A DNA stretch of 64,000 nucleotides from an uncultured Psychrobacillus sp. (GCA_934234185.1 CAKQHO010000004.1:17210-81209), one strand, 5' to 3'. Positions 50,933-59,141 are shown, counted from the first letter of the stretch. The notes: generated by a model from the sequence alone, not told the origin. Translations and numbers: made by a program.

Positions 50933-51573
50933 CTTTAATTTTATGTTCAAATTTAAACGGCATGATGGTAGGAATGTCCTCAGATACAAGACAAGTAATA
51001 AGTATAGGAAATATTTTAAGCATGAGGCATGTGGATTCAGAAGGGAAAATTAAGAGACTTTCTAATTATGTAATTTTCGGGGGTGGGGGCAAGAATTATT
51101 ACGTAGACAAAATTAGAGAGCATCTAGAAAAAGAACGGTTCGATTTCCTTGATGAATATTTACCGACTGTCGAACTTTTAATTAAAGAGGTTATGAAGGA
51201 AAGAGAGAGCCATGAATTATTCCAGTTTATTTTAAATGGATTTAATTCAGATGGAACTACTGGAATCATAACTTTTAACGCAGAATCAGACACACAAGCA
51301 GAATATAAAGTCTTAGAGTATGGATATTTCCTAGACGAGATAATTGCTCCGTCTGATGATGAACTATCAGCAATAGAAGGTTTCCCGATTGAATTCCCGA
51401 GTGATATAAGCACTCTCCCACAAACGGTGGTAGAAAGATTTGCGACCATACAGAAAGCTTGTAATGAGAATGATCCTGAAACAGTTTCCAATAAGTGCGT
51501 TTACTCTGTCATCATGAGAGACCCAGTTACTCTAGAGTTCAAGATATATGAAGATACTATTACATTAACCTAA
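50929..51573 (+). CDS. Possible Ntn-hydrolase (proteasome/HslV-like fold) protein
   Basis: A 214-residue protein beginning TLILCSNLNGMMVGMSSDTR, followed by GKIKRLSNYVIFGGGG. This order recalls proteasome/HslV-like Ntn hydrolases: N-terminal Thr strand, a glycine-rich turn, a D-R pair, then a G-rich strand before a helix. If correct, the Thr after the initiator Met would be the nucleophile. The match is by pattern only. The TTG start overlaps the tape-measure stop and has AGAGGTG 9 nt upstream. It is AT-rich, unlike the tape-measure gene. Confidence 0.42.
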   Translation: MTLILCSNLNGMMVGMSSDTRQVISIGNILSMRHVDSEGKIKRLSNYVIFGGGGKNYYVDKIREHLEKERFDFLDEYLPTVELLIKEVMKERESHELFQFILNGFNSDGTTGIITFNAESDTQAEYKVLEYGYFLDEIIAPSDDELSAIEGFPIEFPSDISTLPQTVVERFATIQKACNENDPETVSNKCVYSVIMRDPVTLEFKIYEDTITLT

Positions 51574-51587
51574 AAGGGGATAATTAA

Positions 51588-51986
51588 ATGAAAAAATCTA
51601 CAGTAGAAGCAGAAAACACTAAAAAATTCACTATTGAAGGAGAAGCCCACGAGTTAAAACTTAATTGGGAATCGATGAAGCAATTAAACAAAATGTATGG
51701 AGATGGACAGTTCCAATTGATAGGCAGTGCATTAACGGGGGATTTAGAAACTTATAGTAGAATAATTTACGCTGGTTTAATCCATACAAATAAAGATTAT
51801 ACAGTCTATCAAGTTGAAGATGCTATTAACGAAGCTTTCGAAAGTGGAAAAATCACACTTTCAGAGCTGTACGACACTATTTACACTGTATTACTAGATA
51901 ATCCGTTCTATAAAGCTACAGTCGATAAGATGATCGGTAAGAGTTCGGAAGTAAAAGAGGCACTTGAAATGGTGCGAGGTAGATAA
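51588..51986 (+). CDS. Probable phage tail assembly chaperone
   Basis: A 132-residue protein. FTIEGEAHELKLNWESMKQL followed by a Gly-rich turn, the ARIIYAGL-like helix (YSRIIYAGLIHTNKDYTVYQ) and an acidic C-terminal helix is the pattern of Phage_TAC-type tail chaperones. These coat the tape-measure protein before tube polymerisation. They are normally encoded upstream of the tape measure, whereas here the gene lies downstream. AAGGGG precedes the ATG. No -1 frameshift extension typical of gpG/gpGT pairs is evident. Confidence 0.55.
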   Translation: MKKSTVEAENTKKFTIEGEAHELKLNWESMKQLNKMYGDGQFQLIGSALTGDLETYSRIIYAGLIHTNKDYTVYQVEDAINEAFESGKITLSELYDTIYTVLLDNPFYKATVDKMIGKSSEVKEALEMVRGR

Positions 51987-51995
51987 AGAAAAGAT

Positions 51996-52035
51996 GAAGC
52001 CCTTTGCGAGAAATCGCGGGGCTTTTCATTTTTAT
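51996..52035 (+). terminator. Terminator after the tail chaperone gene
   Basis: GAAGCCC...GCGA-gaaa-TCGCGGGGCTTTTC with a GAAA tetraloop, then TTTTT. Confidence 0.7.
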
Positions 52036-52053
52036 AAGACAAGGGGGAAGCGT

Positions 52054-52368
52054 ATGGGACGAAAATTAGAAATAAGACAGGACTTGCAGCGCCACGGACC
52101 TGGTGCTTTCAGCGTTATCGTAAGTGTGACAGAAGGTGAAGTGGAGCTATCGAAAGAGTTTACGTATTACAAGACAAATAAGATTTTTCCACTCTATAAG
52201 TCGCTTATAGCAACTTTACGGAACTATCGAGATGTAGATGTGATGCTTCATACGGATTTTCCGCGCTTATCTAGAGAGATTAAAAATATCGAGAAAGCAG
52301 AGCGTCCATTATCGATAATGCTTCTTGAATTGCTTACTGACAACAACATAAATATCGAAGTTAAATAA
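52054..52368 (+). CDS. Unknown 104-aa protein
   Basis: Soluble alpha/beta protein (GRKLEIRQDLQRHGPGAFSV; VELSKEFTYYKTNKIFPLYK). The ATG at 52054 follows AAGGGGGAAGCGT. No family recognised. Confidence 0.6.
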   Translation: MGRKLEIRQDLQRHGPGAFSVIVSVTEGEVELSKEFTYYKTNKIFPLYKSLIATLRNYRDVDVMLHTDFPRLSREIKNIEKAERPLSIMLLELLTDNNINIEVK

Positions 52369-52392
52369 ACGCACACAGAAGGAGAATGACAA

Positions 52393-52506
52393 ATGATAAA
52401 TGAAGAGTTAAGCAGACAAGCGGAGATGTTACTTGTAGAAATCAACCTTATAAACGAAGAAACTTCGGCAACTCTCGAGAGAATCGAGGCTTCGGCTTAT
52501 GAGTAA
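52393..52506 (+). CDS. Unknown 37-aa helical peptide
   Basis: ATG preceded by AGAAGGAGAATGACAA. The 37-residue product is an acidic amphipathic helix (INEELSRQAEMLLVEINLIN). Its 3' end overlaps the start of the HNH gene by 8 nt, consistent with coupling. Confidence 0.45.
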   Translation: MINEELSRQAEMLLVEINLINEETSATLERIEASAYE

Positions 52507-53017
52507 AAAGATATGTAGTATTTGTAATGAAATGAAGCCATTAGAAATATTCGAAAAGGACAACAGGAATAAAAGTAAGTTAGGGGCTAGGTGCCGTCCT
52601 TGTAAAAACAACATAGAAAGCAACGCTAAGTCGTATCATTCTTTTTGGAATCTCTCACTCAAAAAAGGGGTTCCGGTAGAAGTTGAAAAAGCGGATATAA
52701 AGATACTTTTTGAGGTTTTTGAGAATACGTGTATCTATTGTGGTAAAAGCGAAGAAGAGGCAGGCACTATGCATCTGGAACATATTGTGCCAGTGGTTGC
52801 AGGAGGTCGCTCTCATATTTCTAATTTAGTAGTATCTTGTAAGGGATGCAATATGAAAAAAGGAAAAAAGAGTGTCTTAGAATTTTACCGCTCGCACCAA
52901 CCGTTCGACGGGCGTCGCCTTGATTACATTTTTAAACACGTTGCTTATTTTTCGAATAGGGATCCCGAAGAAGTTGCTCGAGAATATTACGGTGCGGCTA
53001 AGAAGGAGGTTGGTTAA
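52499..53017 (+). CDS. HNH endonuclease
   Basis: A 172-residue protein. An N-terminal Cys pair set (CSICNEM...CRPCKNN) forms a zinc ribbon. The HNH core is CIYCGK...LEHIVPVVAGGRSHISN..CKGCNMKKG, with H-N-H residues and two CxxC knuckles. HNH nucleases assist terminases in cos-type packaging in some phages and satellites; others are homing or restriction enzymes. No terminase is present here, so the role is open. Confidence 0.82.
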   Translation: MSKKICSICNEMKPLEIFEKDNRNKSKLGARCRPCKNNIESNAKSYHSFWNLSLKKGVPVEVEKADIKILFEVFENTCIYCGKSEEEAGTMHLEHIVPVVAGGRSHISNLVVSCKGCNMKKGKKSVLEFYRSHQPFDGRRLDYIFKHVAYFSNRDPEEVAREYYGAAKKEVG

Positions 53018-53166
53018 TGCGAAAAGTAGAACGAGGCGTCACTATCGTCGAAGTCGAAGGCGGCTTTCCGATGACCGTTTATAAGCTTCGGAAGATGTCG
53101 TTAGAAGCGATAAAACGATATGGACTGGAAAAGTACGTAAGGGTGAGTGATAAGGATGACGCATAA
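53017..53166 (+). CDS. Unknown 49-aa protein
   Basis: Starts at TAATG, sharing a base with the HNH stop, with AAGGAGGTTGG upstream. A 49-residue basic peptide (MRKVERGVTIVEVEGGFPMT at the start). It overlaps the next gene by 11 nt. Confidence 0.5.
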   Translation: MRKVERGVTIVEVEGGFPMTVYKLRKMSLEAIKRYGLEKYVRVSDKDDA

Positions 53167-53527
53167 TCGGAAAATAACGAAGTATATCGAGAATCACTGC
53201 GCTAATTATGCCGGGGGCGGTCTTTGTCACCTTGCTACGTCGGAAAACGGCTCTCGACTATGCCCATTCTTCTACGACTTGGGGCGTAAATGCAAATACG
53301 CAGAGCAATCCGTACTACCTGGCGATTATTCGATACTAGCGCTATACAATATGAACAACAAGGGAACTACTTCTGCCGACTACTGCGAACGATGCAAAGA
53401 GCCATTTGAGCGGTCGAGTCCTCGCCAAATACGTTGTAAATCATGCACTGAAATCGTGCGTAGGAATAATCGGAGATATTATAACGCTAACTACCGCAAT
53501 AAGACGGTTAATAAAAGTACATTTTAG
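53156..53527 (+). CDS. Unknown Cys-rich 123-aa protein
   Basis: Two Cys clusters: an N-terminal one (CANYAGGGLCHLA...CPFF...CKY) and a C-terminal zinc knuckle (CERCKEPFERSSPRQIRCKS followed by C). The start is the ATG at 53156 after AAGGGTGAGTGATAAGG. It is similar in style to Cys-rich proteins of Firmicute phages. The following 53528-53648 spacer shows nothing clear. Confidence 0.6.
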   Translation: MTHNRKITKYIENHCANYAGGGLCHLATSENGSRLCPFFYDLGRKCKYAEQSVLPGDYSILALYNMNNKGTTSADYCERCKEPFERSSPRQIRCKSCTEIVRRNNRRYYNANYRNKTVNKSTF

Positions 53528-53648
53528 AAGCTGAACAGCTCGTATTTGGCTAGTTTTAACGTATATATACGGGATAAAAAGAAGTCAGGTGTATTTCTAA
53601 GGGGATACGCTTATTTGTCGTCAAAATGTACTTGCGGGAGTGGTGACA

Positions 53649-53909
53649 ATGTACAAAGTGAAGATAAAAAGAACAAAGGAAGAGACGAAGCTGAACGTTA
53701 AAACTAGTGTCCCGGACGAAAAGCCGTTCATATTCAAGTCATTGAGTCCGACGATAACGCGTGAACATATACGACTGATACTTCCGAGGATGATTGATTG
53801 TGAACGGGACAAGCGTAATAGGAAAGCGTATCGGAAAGAGGAACTTACGAAACTACGTGAAGAGAAAGCAGCTAAGGCAGAGCGTTTTAAGGAGGTGCCG
53901 AATGAGTAA
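53649..53909 (+). CDS. Unknown 86-aa basic protein
   Basis: Lys/Arg-rich (CERDKRNRKAYRKEELTKLR). GGGAGTGGTGACA precedes the ATG. It overlaps the next gene by 8 nt. No family recognised. Confidence 0.5.
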   Translation: MYKVKIKRTKEETKLNVKTSVPDEKPFIFKSLSPTITREHIRLILPRMIDCERDKRNRKAYRKEELTKLREEKAAKAERFKEVPNE

Positions 53910-54036
53910 ATTTAAAAAACGAGATGAGCGCGACAGTAAGATGCGTAAAAAACGAGTAGTATCGGTCAATAAAAACGGTATTAAAGCCGAAGGTCAACGT
54001 CCATCAAAACCGGTATATACTCGCGAAAATGAATGA
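53902..54036 (+). CDS. Unknown 44-aa basic peptide
   Basis: ATG with AAGGAGGTGCCGA immediately upstream; product begins MSKFKKRDERDSKMRKKRVV and is strongly basic. It overlaps the upstream gene by 8 nt. Probably nucleic-acid binding or a small control peptide; no homology recognised. Confidence 0.45.
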   Translation: MSKFKKRDERDSKMRKKRVVSVNKNGIKAEGQRPSKPVYTRENE

Positions 54037-54053
54037 GAATGGGAGTATGATAA

Positions 54054-54455
54054 ATGCCTAGACAACGACCGATTGAGCGATATGTGCCAAAGCCTGCTAG
54101 GCAAACGATAAGTAGGTTGCGGCGTTATGAATTAGAAGAACAATTTAAAGCGGCAGACAAAAAAACTTACCTTGAAGGAGAGAAAATAATTATGAATAAA
54201 TGGGCTGGAGTTAAAGAAATGGTGAAAAGTCAGGTACAAAAACATTTTAATACAGAGGAAGAATTACAACAATTCCTAAAAGAAAACCCGCAGTATACGA
54301 TAAATCAAAGATTCGGATTTTATACAAAGATGATAAATGTAGTGCTTTATGAAAGAGGTTACGCATTTACAAAGCAAAACGAGATCGGCTACCGAGTGCC
54401 TACACGCTGGCTTACTGCGGAGGAAGTCGAAGAATACCTGAAGGAAACCGCTTAA
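54054..54455 (+). CDS. Unknown 133-aa protein, paralogue A
   Basis: Basic N-terminus (MPRQRPIERYVPKPARQTIS), central helices, and a C-terminal motif YRVPTRWLTAEEVEEYLKE. The same kind of C-terminus occurs in the next gene (YVIRWLSEEESERYLAD), so the two share a domain. GGGAGTATGATAA precedes the ATG. Confidence 0.58.
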   Translation: MPRQRPIERYVPKPARQTISRLRRYELEEQFKAADKKTYLEGEKIIMNKWAGVKEMVKSQVQKHFNTEEELQQFLKENPQYTINQRFGFYTKMINVVLYERGYAFTKQNEIGYRVPTRWLTAEEVEEYLKETA

Positions 54456-54459
54456 TAAC

Positions 54460-54771
54460 ATGATTATCGAATATCACGAGTGCTGGCCTGTTCGTAAAAT
54501 GGTCCGCAGGCAGGAGTATCGGTCGTTCTCTAATCGGGACGACCTTTCGTTATGCCTTCATACGTGCGACTACGATAACCATTGCGTGCTAGAAGAATCT
54601 GCGGAGGCTATAACGGTAATACTATACGACTATAGCTACGCATTGACTTCGCACGACCGATTCGGAGAGCGATATGTCATACGCTGGCTATCCGAAGAAG
54701 AGAGCGAGAGATACCTCGCGGATAATACGTATCATCCATATAAAAACGCAAGGAATGACGAAAATGACTAA
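54460..54771 (+). CDS. Unknown 103-aa protein, paralogue B
   Basis: Shares its C-terminal half with the upstream gene product: a YSYALT / GYAFT-like segment, then RYVIRWLSEEESERYL. This suggests a tandem duplication followed by divergence. It starts 4 nt after the upstream stop and overlaps the next gene. Confidence 0.55.
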   Translation: MIIEYHECWPVRKMVRRQEYRSFSNRDDLSLCLHTCDYDNHCVLEESAEAITVILYDYSYALTSHDRFGERYVIRWLSEEESERYLADNTYHPYKNARNDEND

Positions 54772-54934
54772 ATTAAACGTTTACTATAACGCAGTTACAC
54801 ACGCTATTAATATCGATCGTGGCTCGCAGATAACCGAAATAAAGATGCCGAAAGACGTTACTGCGATAGAAGTTACAAGAATGATAACGTCAGAGGCGTT
54901 CAAGCCGACTATCGACGGAATTATACTAAAATAA
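54764..54934 (+). CDS. Unknown 56-aa protein
   Basis: The ATG at 54764 has AAGGA 9 nt upstream and overlaps the previous stop. The product (MTKLNVYYNAVTHAINIDRG at the start) looks like a small alpha/beta fold. No homology recognised. Confidence 0.5.
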   Translation: MTKLNVYYNAVTHAINIDRGSQITEIKMPKDVTAIEVTRMITSEAFKPTIDGIILK

Positions 54935-54947
54935 CGGGGGAATAACG

Positions 54948-55523
54948 ATGACTAACTTACAAACATTCGAGAAACAAATTAACGGAGACATTCAACGCTA
55001 TAGAACTGCAGTAAACTTCGCTACTGGTACAGAGGAAGAGAAAGCGGCAAAGCAAGCGGAAGCATTCGCGGAACTAGAAAGCAAAGTAACCGCTACACGC
55101 GAGGATTACGAGCAATATCGTACTGGTGAGATTGAGCGCACTGAAAAAGAAAGACACTTGTTTAGGCATCCTGAATTAAAGCACCAAGATTCAAAAGTTG
55201 CGAAATCAATTGCGGATAAGTTCTACGTAGAATTGATCGCTGCAGAAGACGCGCAAGCACAGAACAACGTATTAAGGGAGCTAGAAGATACGCTGAAATA
55301 CTTCGAAGATGGCGCTAAATTCGCTTTCTACGAGCATATTCCGATGATTAACTCGCTATTAGTCGATAAGGCAGCGTCTAAGGGCGCATTGCAAGCGGTA
55401 ATTGCCGAGATGAAGGATTATGTGAATCCGTATGAAGTTTGGCATAAAGAAGCGCAAGAGCTACCGACTGTTATCGGTGAGGACTTCGATACGATTAAGG
55501 CTGAACTTGAACAGGGGGAATAG
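54948..55523 (+). CDS. Unknown 191-aa acidic helical protein
   Basis: Mostly helical and acidic, with coiled-coil-like stretches (EEEKAAKQAEAFAELESKVT). GGGGGAATAACG precedes the ATG. No family recognised. Its length and its place in a late-type run of small genes recall scaffold or minor structural proteins, but nothing specific supports that. Confidence 0.55.
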   Translation: MTNLQTFEKQINGDIQRYRTAVNFATGTEEEKAAKQAEAFAELESKVTATREDYEQYRTGEIERTEKERHLFRHPELKHQDSKVAKSIADKFYVELIAAEDAQAQNNVLRELEDTLKYFEDGAKFAFYEHIPMINSLLVDKAASKGALQAVIAEMKDYVNPYEVWHKEAQELPTVIGEDFDTIKAELEQGE

Positions 55524-55525
55524 TT

Positions 55526-55927
55526 ATGCGTCCTACCCGAAGATATAAGGAATATAGCGATAAATTCTCAACTGAAGAAGGTAAAACCCGGCGCAATGAC
55601 ATTCTTGCGTCGGAATACCCTCAATATACCCACGGCGGCGTTACATTAGACGCTAGTAAATTTCCCGTTGGCTATAACGATAGTGGGCATCTAATCGCAA
55701 GGAATATAAATACCGGAAAATATGAGCCGTATACGGAAACGATACCAGGGAAATTAACCTCAAAATACGATAATTTCGGTATATTGAACGAAGGATTTAA
55801 TAACGATGGAGTGAACGATTTAGTATCGGGTCTAGCGGTAATAGAAGGTAGCGTGTATCTTCATACTCTGCCGTCAAAACCAACGGAAGCATTTAGACGA
55901 GCTACTCCGAAAATACATTACGTATAA
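55526..55927 (+). CDS. Unknown 133-aa protein
   Basis: A soluble protein rich in Tyr, Asn and Gly turns (FPVGYNDSGHLIARNINTGK). CAGGGGGAATAGTT precedes the ATG, 2 nt after the previous stop. No family recognised. Confidence 0.55.
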   Translation: MRPTRRYKEYSDKFSTEEGKTRRNDILASEYPQYTHGGVTLDASKFPVGYNDSGHLIARNINTGKYEPYTETIPGKLTSKYDNFGILNEGFNNDGVNDLVSGLAVIEGSVYLHTLPSKPTEAFRRATPKIHYV

Positions 55928-55944
55928 AATAGGGAGGAAACGCT

Positions 55945-56268
55945 ATGTACAAAGAATATCGCATCAAAGTCGAGAAGGATATTCACGGCAGAACTTCGGT
56001 TACTGGACGTCCGCAGATGCCAGGATTCCGCTATACAGTGACGGCTGAAACCGATACTAGTGTCGAGAAATTGACGTCAGTAACGAATAAGCCGCTATAC
56101 GAGGCACTAGACGAGGCACTATCGATCCTGCTAATGTTACTGGCGCAACGTGACGAGCAGGCAATTGTTAAAGTCGTTCATTATACCGTACCTGTAAGCG
56201 ATGGGCTTAAACGGATGCTAGCGGATAAGTACGCCAGCGAATCGCAATTCGTAAATCTGATACTATAA
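55945..56268 (+). CDS. Unknown 107-aa protein, last gene of the small-gene run
   Basis: An alpha/beta protein (YTVTAETDTSVEKLTSVTNK; EALDEALSILLMLLAQRDEQ). AGGGAGGAAACGCT precedes the ATG. A terminator follows directly. Confidence 0.55.
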   Translation: MYKEYRIKVEKDIHGRTSVTGRPQMPGFRYTVTAETDTSVEKLTSVTNKPLYEALDEALSILLMLLAQRDEQAIVKVVHYTVPVSDGLKRMLADKYASESQFVNLIL

Positions 56269-56272
56269 ACGG

Positions 56273-56312
56273 CGCTCTACTTCTTAAACGGAGGTAGGGC
56301 GTCTCTTTTTTT
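56273..56312 (+). terminator. Terminator ending the small-gene run
   Basis: CGCTCTAC and GTAGGGCG around a 13-nt loop, followed by TCTC and seven T. Confidence 0.72.
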
Positions 56313-56532
56313 GCTGATTTTCGGTGATAATAACTAATATATGTAATTACGTAGAGATACGTAGAATAGAGCGCTAGAGTCCGATTGACTTGCAACGGTA
56401 AAACACGGTCAAACTCCGATTGAAAATAGCGCAATGACGTATGCATTTTAACGTAGATATAACATTAAATAAATACGCGCTTGCACAGTCGAAACATTGC
56501 ACGCATAGGACACGTTCATTATAGCGGTATAT

Positions 56533-57195
56533 TATATAGAAGAAACTCCGTTTTACTGATGTCCGATAATGCCGAATTTTGCACGATTTTCGCTATATTT
56601 TAACGGGCATAACTGTGCACTTTTCGTGTTAGATTACGTTATATTTTTTGCAATTTTAACTCGTCAAAACACGTCAAATCCATCGGAGTACATCGGAGTA
56701 AATAACGATAATTTCATGCAAGTTGGCGCAAGTTTTATCGTACATTATCAGACTATAACCGCAAGTTTACTAAAATGACGTAATTAGCTTCGTTTATATA
56801 GAAGGAATGCGGATTCTACGGTTTAGTACGCTTTAGTTTATGGTTGCGATTTCTTGCGATTTATCAGGCGACTTGCTGCCGCGTGCGAGAGTCCAAACGC
56901 TTTAAACGTGTCCATCGGTTCGATTATCGTACTAGGTCGATGTAAACTAACGAAATATTATCGCAGTATATAGAAGAAAGCCGTAAATGGCGTTTTACAT
57001 ACGTTGTCACTATGAGCATATCGCAGGGTTCAATCAGGCGATCCGTTCACCAGGCGATGCCTTCGAAAAACCGAGGGGTCGCATAACGTTATTATCGAAT
57101 AGCTATATAGAAGAAACTGCGTAATTATGATGCGACTATTTGCGACTCTACTCGGAACTAGCGCAATTATCGAAGGTTATATAGAAGGAAAGCGA
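56533..57195 (+). repeat. Five dispersed TATATAGAAGRAA motifs in a 1.1-kb gene-free region
   Basis: TATATAGAAG followed by AAA or GAA, then a CG-rich tetramer, occurs at 56533, 56795, 56967, 57104 and 57178. The last three are preceded by TTATCG about 3-6 nt upstream. The region 56313-57364 has no gene I can support. The motifs may be iteron-like binding sites, repeated promoter elements or remnants of a replication origin. Confidence 0.6.
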
Positions 57196-57265
57196 AATAA
57201 TCAGTTCCGAATAGTTCCGATTTACAAGGTGAGAGGGTCTGGCGTGCGTGTCTCCGATTACTTTG

Positions 57266-57347
57266 CGTAATCATAACTGTTAAGTATTGACTACGATATG
57301 CCAACGTGATAAGATAGCCTTATAAACGTAATCAAAACTCGTAATCA
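57266..57347 (+). promoter_or_regulatory. Serine recombinase promoter with CGTAATCA repeats
   Basis: TTGACT (57287-57292), a 17-nt spacer and TAAGAT (57310-57315) form a good promoter. CGTAATCA occurs at 57266-57273, 57327-57334 and 57340-57347, flanking it; these may be operator or res-type sites for the recombinase. Confidence 0.7.
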
Positions 57348-57364
57348 TAAATGGAGGCTATCGA

Positions 57365-57928
57365 ATGACACGATACGGCTACGCAAGGGTAAGCGGAACG
57401 TCACAGGACTTAACAGAACAGATTGCGAGATTACAAGACGCAGGATGCACCGAGATATTAAGCGAGAAGCATACCGGTACTAAGAAGGAAAGACCGGAGT
57501 TCCAACGTGTGCTATCGCTATTGCAAGAAGGAGATACGTTAGTAGTTACGAAGCTAGACCGCTTTGCTCGTTCGGCAGAGGATGGCATAACGATTATCAA
57601 GGCGCTTATAAGACGCGGTGTAAGCGTTCATATACTGAATATGGGCGTAGTAGAGGACACGCAGATAGGTCGCTTGCTTCTTACGATAATGGCAGGCTTC
57701 GCGGAGTTCGAACGAGATATGATCGTGGAGAGACTAGCGGAAGGAAAGGCGCAAGCAAAGCAGCGTGACGACTACCGAGAAGGTAGACCGAATAAGTTTT
57801 CGAAGAAGCAACTCGACCATGCTATGACGTTACTAGAGACGCATAGCTATACGGAAGTCGAGCGCATGACAGGCATAAGTAAAGCGACACTGACGAGACA
57901 CAAACGAAAGATCAAAGCGAAGACATGA
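57365..57928 (+). CDS. Serine recombinase / resolvase
   Basis: A 187-residue small serine recombinase with the nucleophile S10 in YGYARVSGTSQD, the LDRFARSAED motif, FAEFERDMIVERLAEGKAQA, and a C-terminal helix-turn-helix (SYTEVERMTGISKATLTRHK). This is resolvase/invertase size. It would resolve multimers or invert a segment within the element. GGAGGCTATCGA precedes the ATG. Confidence 0.92.
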   Translation: MTRYGYARVSGTSQDLTEQIARLQDAGCTEILSEKHTGTKKERPEFQRVLSLLQEGDTLVVTKLDRFARSAEDGITIIKALIRRGVSVHILNMGVVEDTQIGRLLLTIMAGFAEFERDMIVERLAEGKAQAKQRDDYREGRPNKFSKKQLDHAMTLLETHSYTEVERMTGISKATLTRHKRKIKAKT

Positions 57929-57954
57929 TCGAATGTGGTCGTGTCTTTTTTTAT
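57924..57954 (+). terminator. Terminator of the serine recombinase gene
   Basis: GACATGATC and GGTCGTGTC (two G-U pairs), followed by seven T; the stop codon lies in the stem. Confidence 0.8.
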
Positions 57955-58030
57955 ACGGGGGGGCTTGCGAAAATCAAACCGCGCTGTCCTGGTGGCTGAA
58001 ATTTACGAGCAAAAAATTTTCACTTGGGGG

Positions 58031-59002
58031 TCAATCTGAATTTAGTTCTTTCTCCTTTTGTAGTATTAACCTTTCTAATTTTGTCCAGCTTTCTTTAAAC
58101 ATTGAAGGATCTTCATTGAAAAATTTAACCTCCACTTTTGAATCATCTTCTTCTTTTTTGAAATCTGTTTCCAGAAGACCATTTAATATACCTAAAGTAA
58201 TATCAACGTTAGATATAGGGCTGCCAGTAAACAAATCTAGGGAAGTAAAGAGAAAATGTTTTTTGTTAAAATCATCGAGGTGATTAAATTTAAACTCTTC
58301 ACAGTATTTAGTTAGTATTTTGTAATACGTATAAACTGTTAACTCAATATTCTGCTTAGTGTTCGATTGTTTATCGATTGGTTGGTTGTCGTAAAACAGC
58401 TCGTTATCTGACTGTAGCAAAAAGAAATTTTCTATGCTCATATTGCAGTGGACAAATTTTGAGAGAGATCCATAGGTTTCTTTATAAAAAATTAACAAGC
58501 CAGTTTCTTTCGCCATTTCCTCTACTGATGGGATAACTTTATATTGCTTGTTGGTTTGGTCAGTATATAGTTGCTTGCAGTCATTTATTATTTGATGACG
58601 TTTGTCCCAAAGTTTTGTATTAACTAAGTATTTTACTGGTCGAGAGTTTACTAAAGCGTATAGTAATTGAGCTTGGTCTCTTACTCTTTCTCTAAGGTAG
58701 TATTCAAATGAATTAGTCTTTGAAAGATACTCAATTCTAATGAAAATTTCTACAATTTTCCTGGAAATTATCTTTGCATCGTGAACGTGGTTATGCTCTA
58801 TTAATGTAAAGTATGAATGCATACTTTTATATGCATTTAAAAGCAATAAATTTAATACCCTGTTTTTAGGGTTCGATTCTTCGAATACCATTTCTTTTGA
58901 TATCTCTGTGCTTATTTTCATAAGGTCTTCATAGGCATCTGAATAGATTTTTGGGTTATTTACTAAATCCCTTAACATCTCTTTTAATTCCTTTTTATCC
59001 AT
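58031..59002 (-). CDS. DUF5677-like helical protein, accessory cargo gene
   Basis: A 323-residue helical, soluble protein. HAKIISRKIVEIFIRIEYLS-like helices (HDAKIISRKIVEIFIRIEYL) and YGSLSKFVHCN later in the chain resemble the DUF5677 type, with conserved Arg and His positions. Function is unknown. It is AT-rich, unlike the element core, and is alone on the minus strand between the resolvase and attR, a common place for cargo such as defence genes. The ATG at 59002 has AGGAGG 9 nt upstream. A defence role is speculation. Confidence 0.5.
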   Translation of the reverse strand: MDKKELKEMLRDLVNNPKIYSDAYEDLMKISTEISKEMVFEESNPKNRVLNLLLLNAYKSMHSYFTLIEHNHVHDAKIISRKIVEIFIRIEYLSKTNSFEYYLRERVRDQAQLLYALVNSRPVKYLVNTKLWDKRHQIINDCKQLYTDQTNKQYKVIPSVEEMAKETGLLIFYKETYGSLSKFVHCNMSIENFFLLQSDNELFYDNQPIDKQSNTKQNIELTVYTYYKILTKYCEEFKFNHLDDFNKKHFLFTSLDLFTGSPISNVDITLGILNGLLETDFKKEEDDSKVEVKFFNEDPSMFKESWTKLERLILQKEKELNSD

Positions 59003-59141
59003 ATTGTAATACCTCCTATTCCATACCATAATATACCACTACTATATATGAAAAAGGATCTTATTTATAGATTATTTTTAAAGATGCTAAACATAATTGG
59101 AAAAGATACCTTGCACAGAAAACACAAGCGTTAATCCTACA

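Noticed and set aside
51964..52368. Programmed frameshift joining the tail chaperone gene to the following reading frame, as in lambda G/GT
   Set aside because: No slippery heptamer lies before the chaperone stop, a strong terminator separates the two, and the downstream gene has its own ribosome-binding site and ATG at 52054.
56569..56778. A 69-codon reading frame in the gene-free region of the element
   Set aside because: No ribosome-binding site; it runs through AT-rich non-coding sequence and has no recognisable features.
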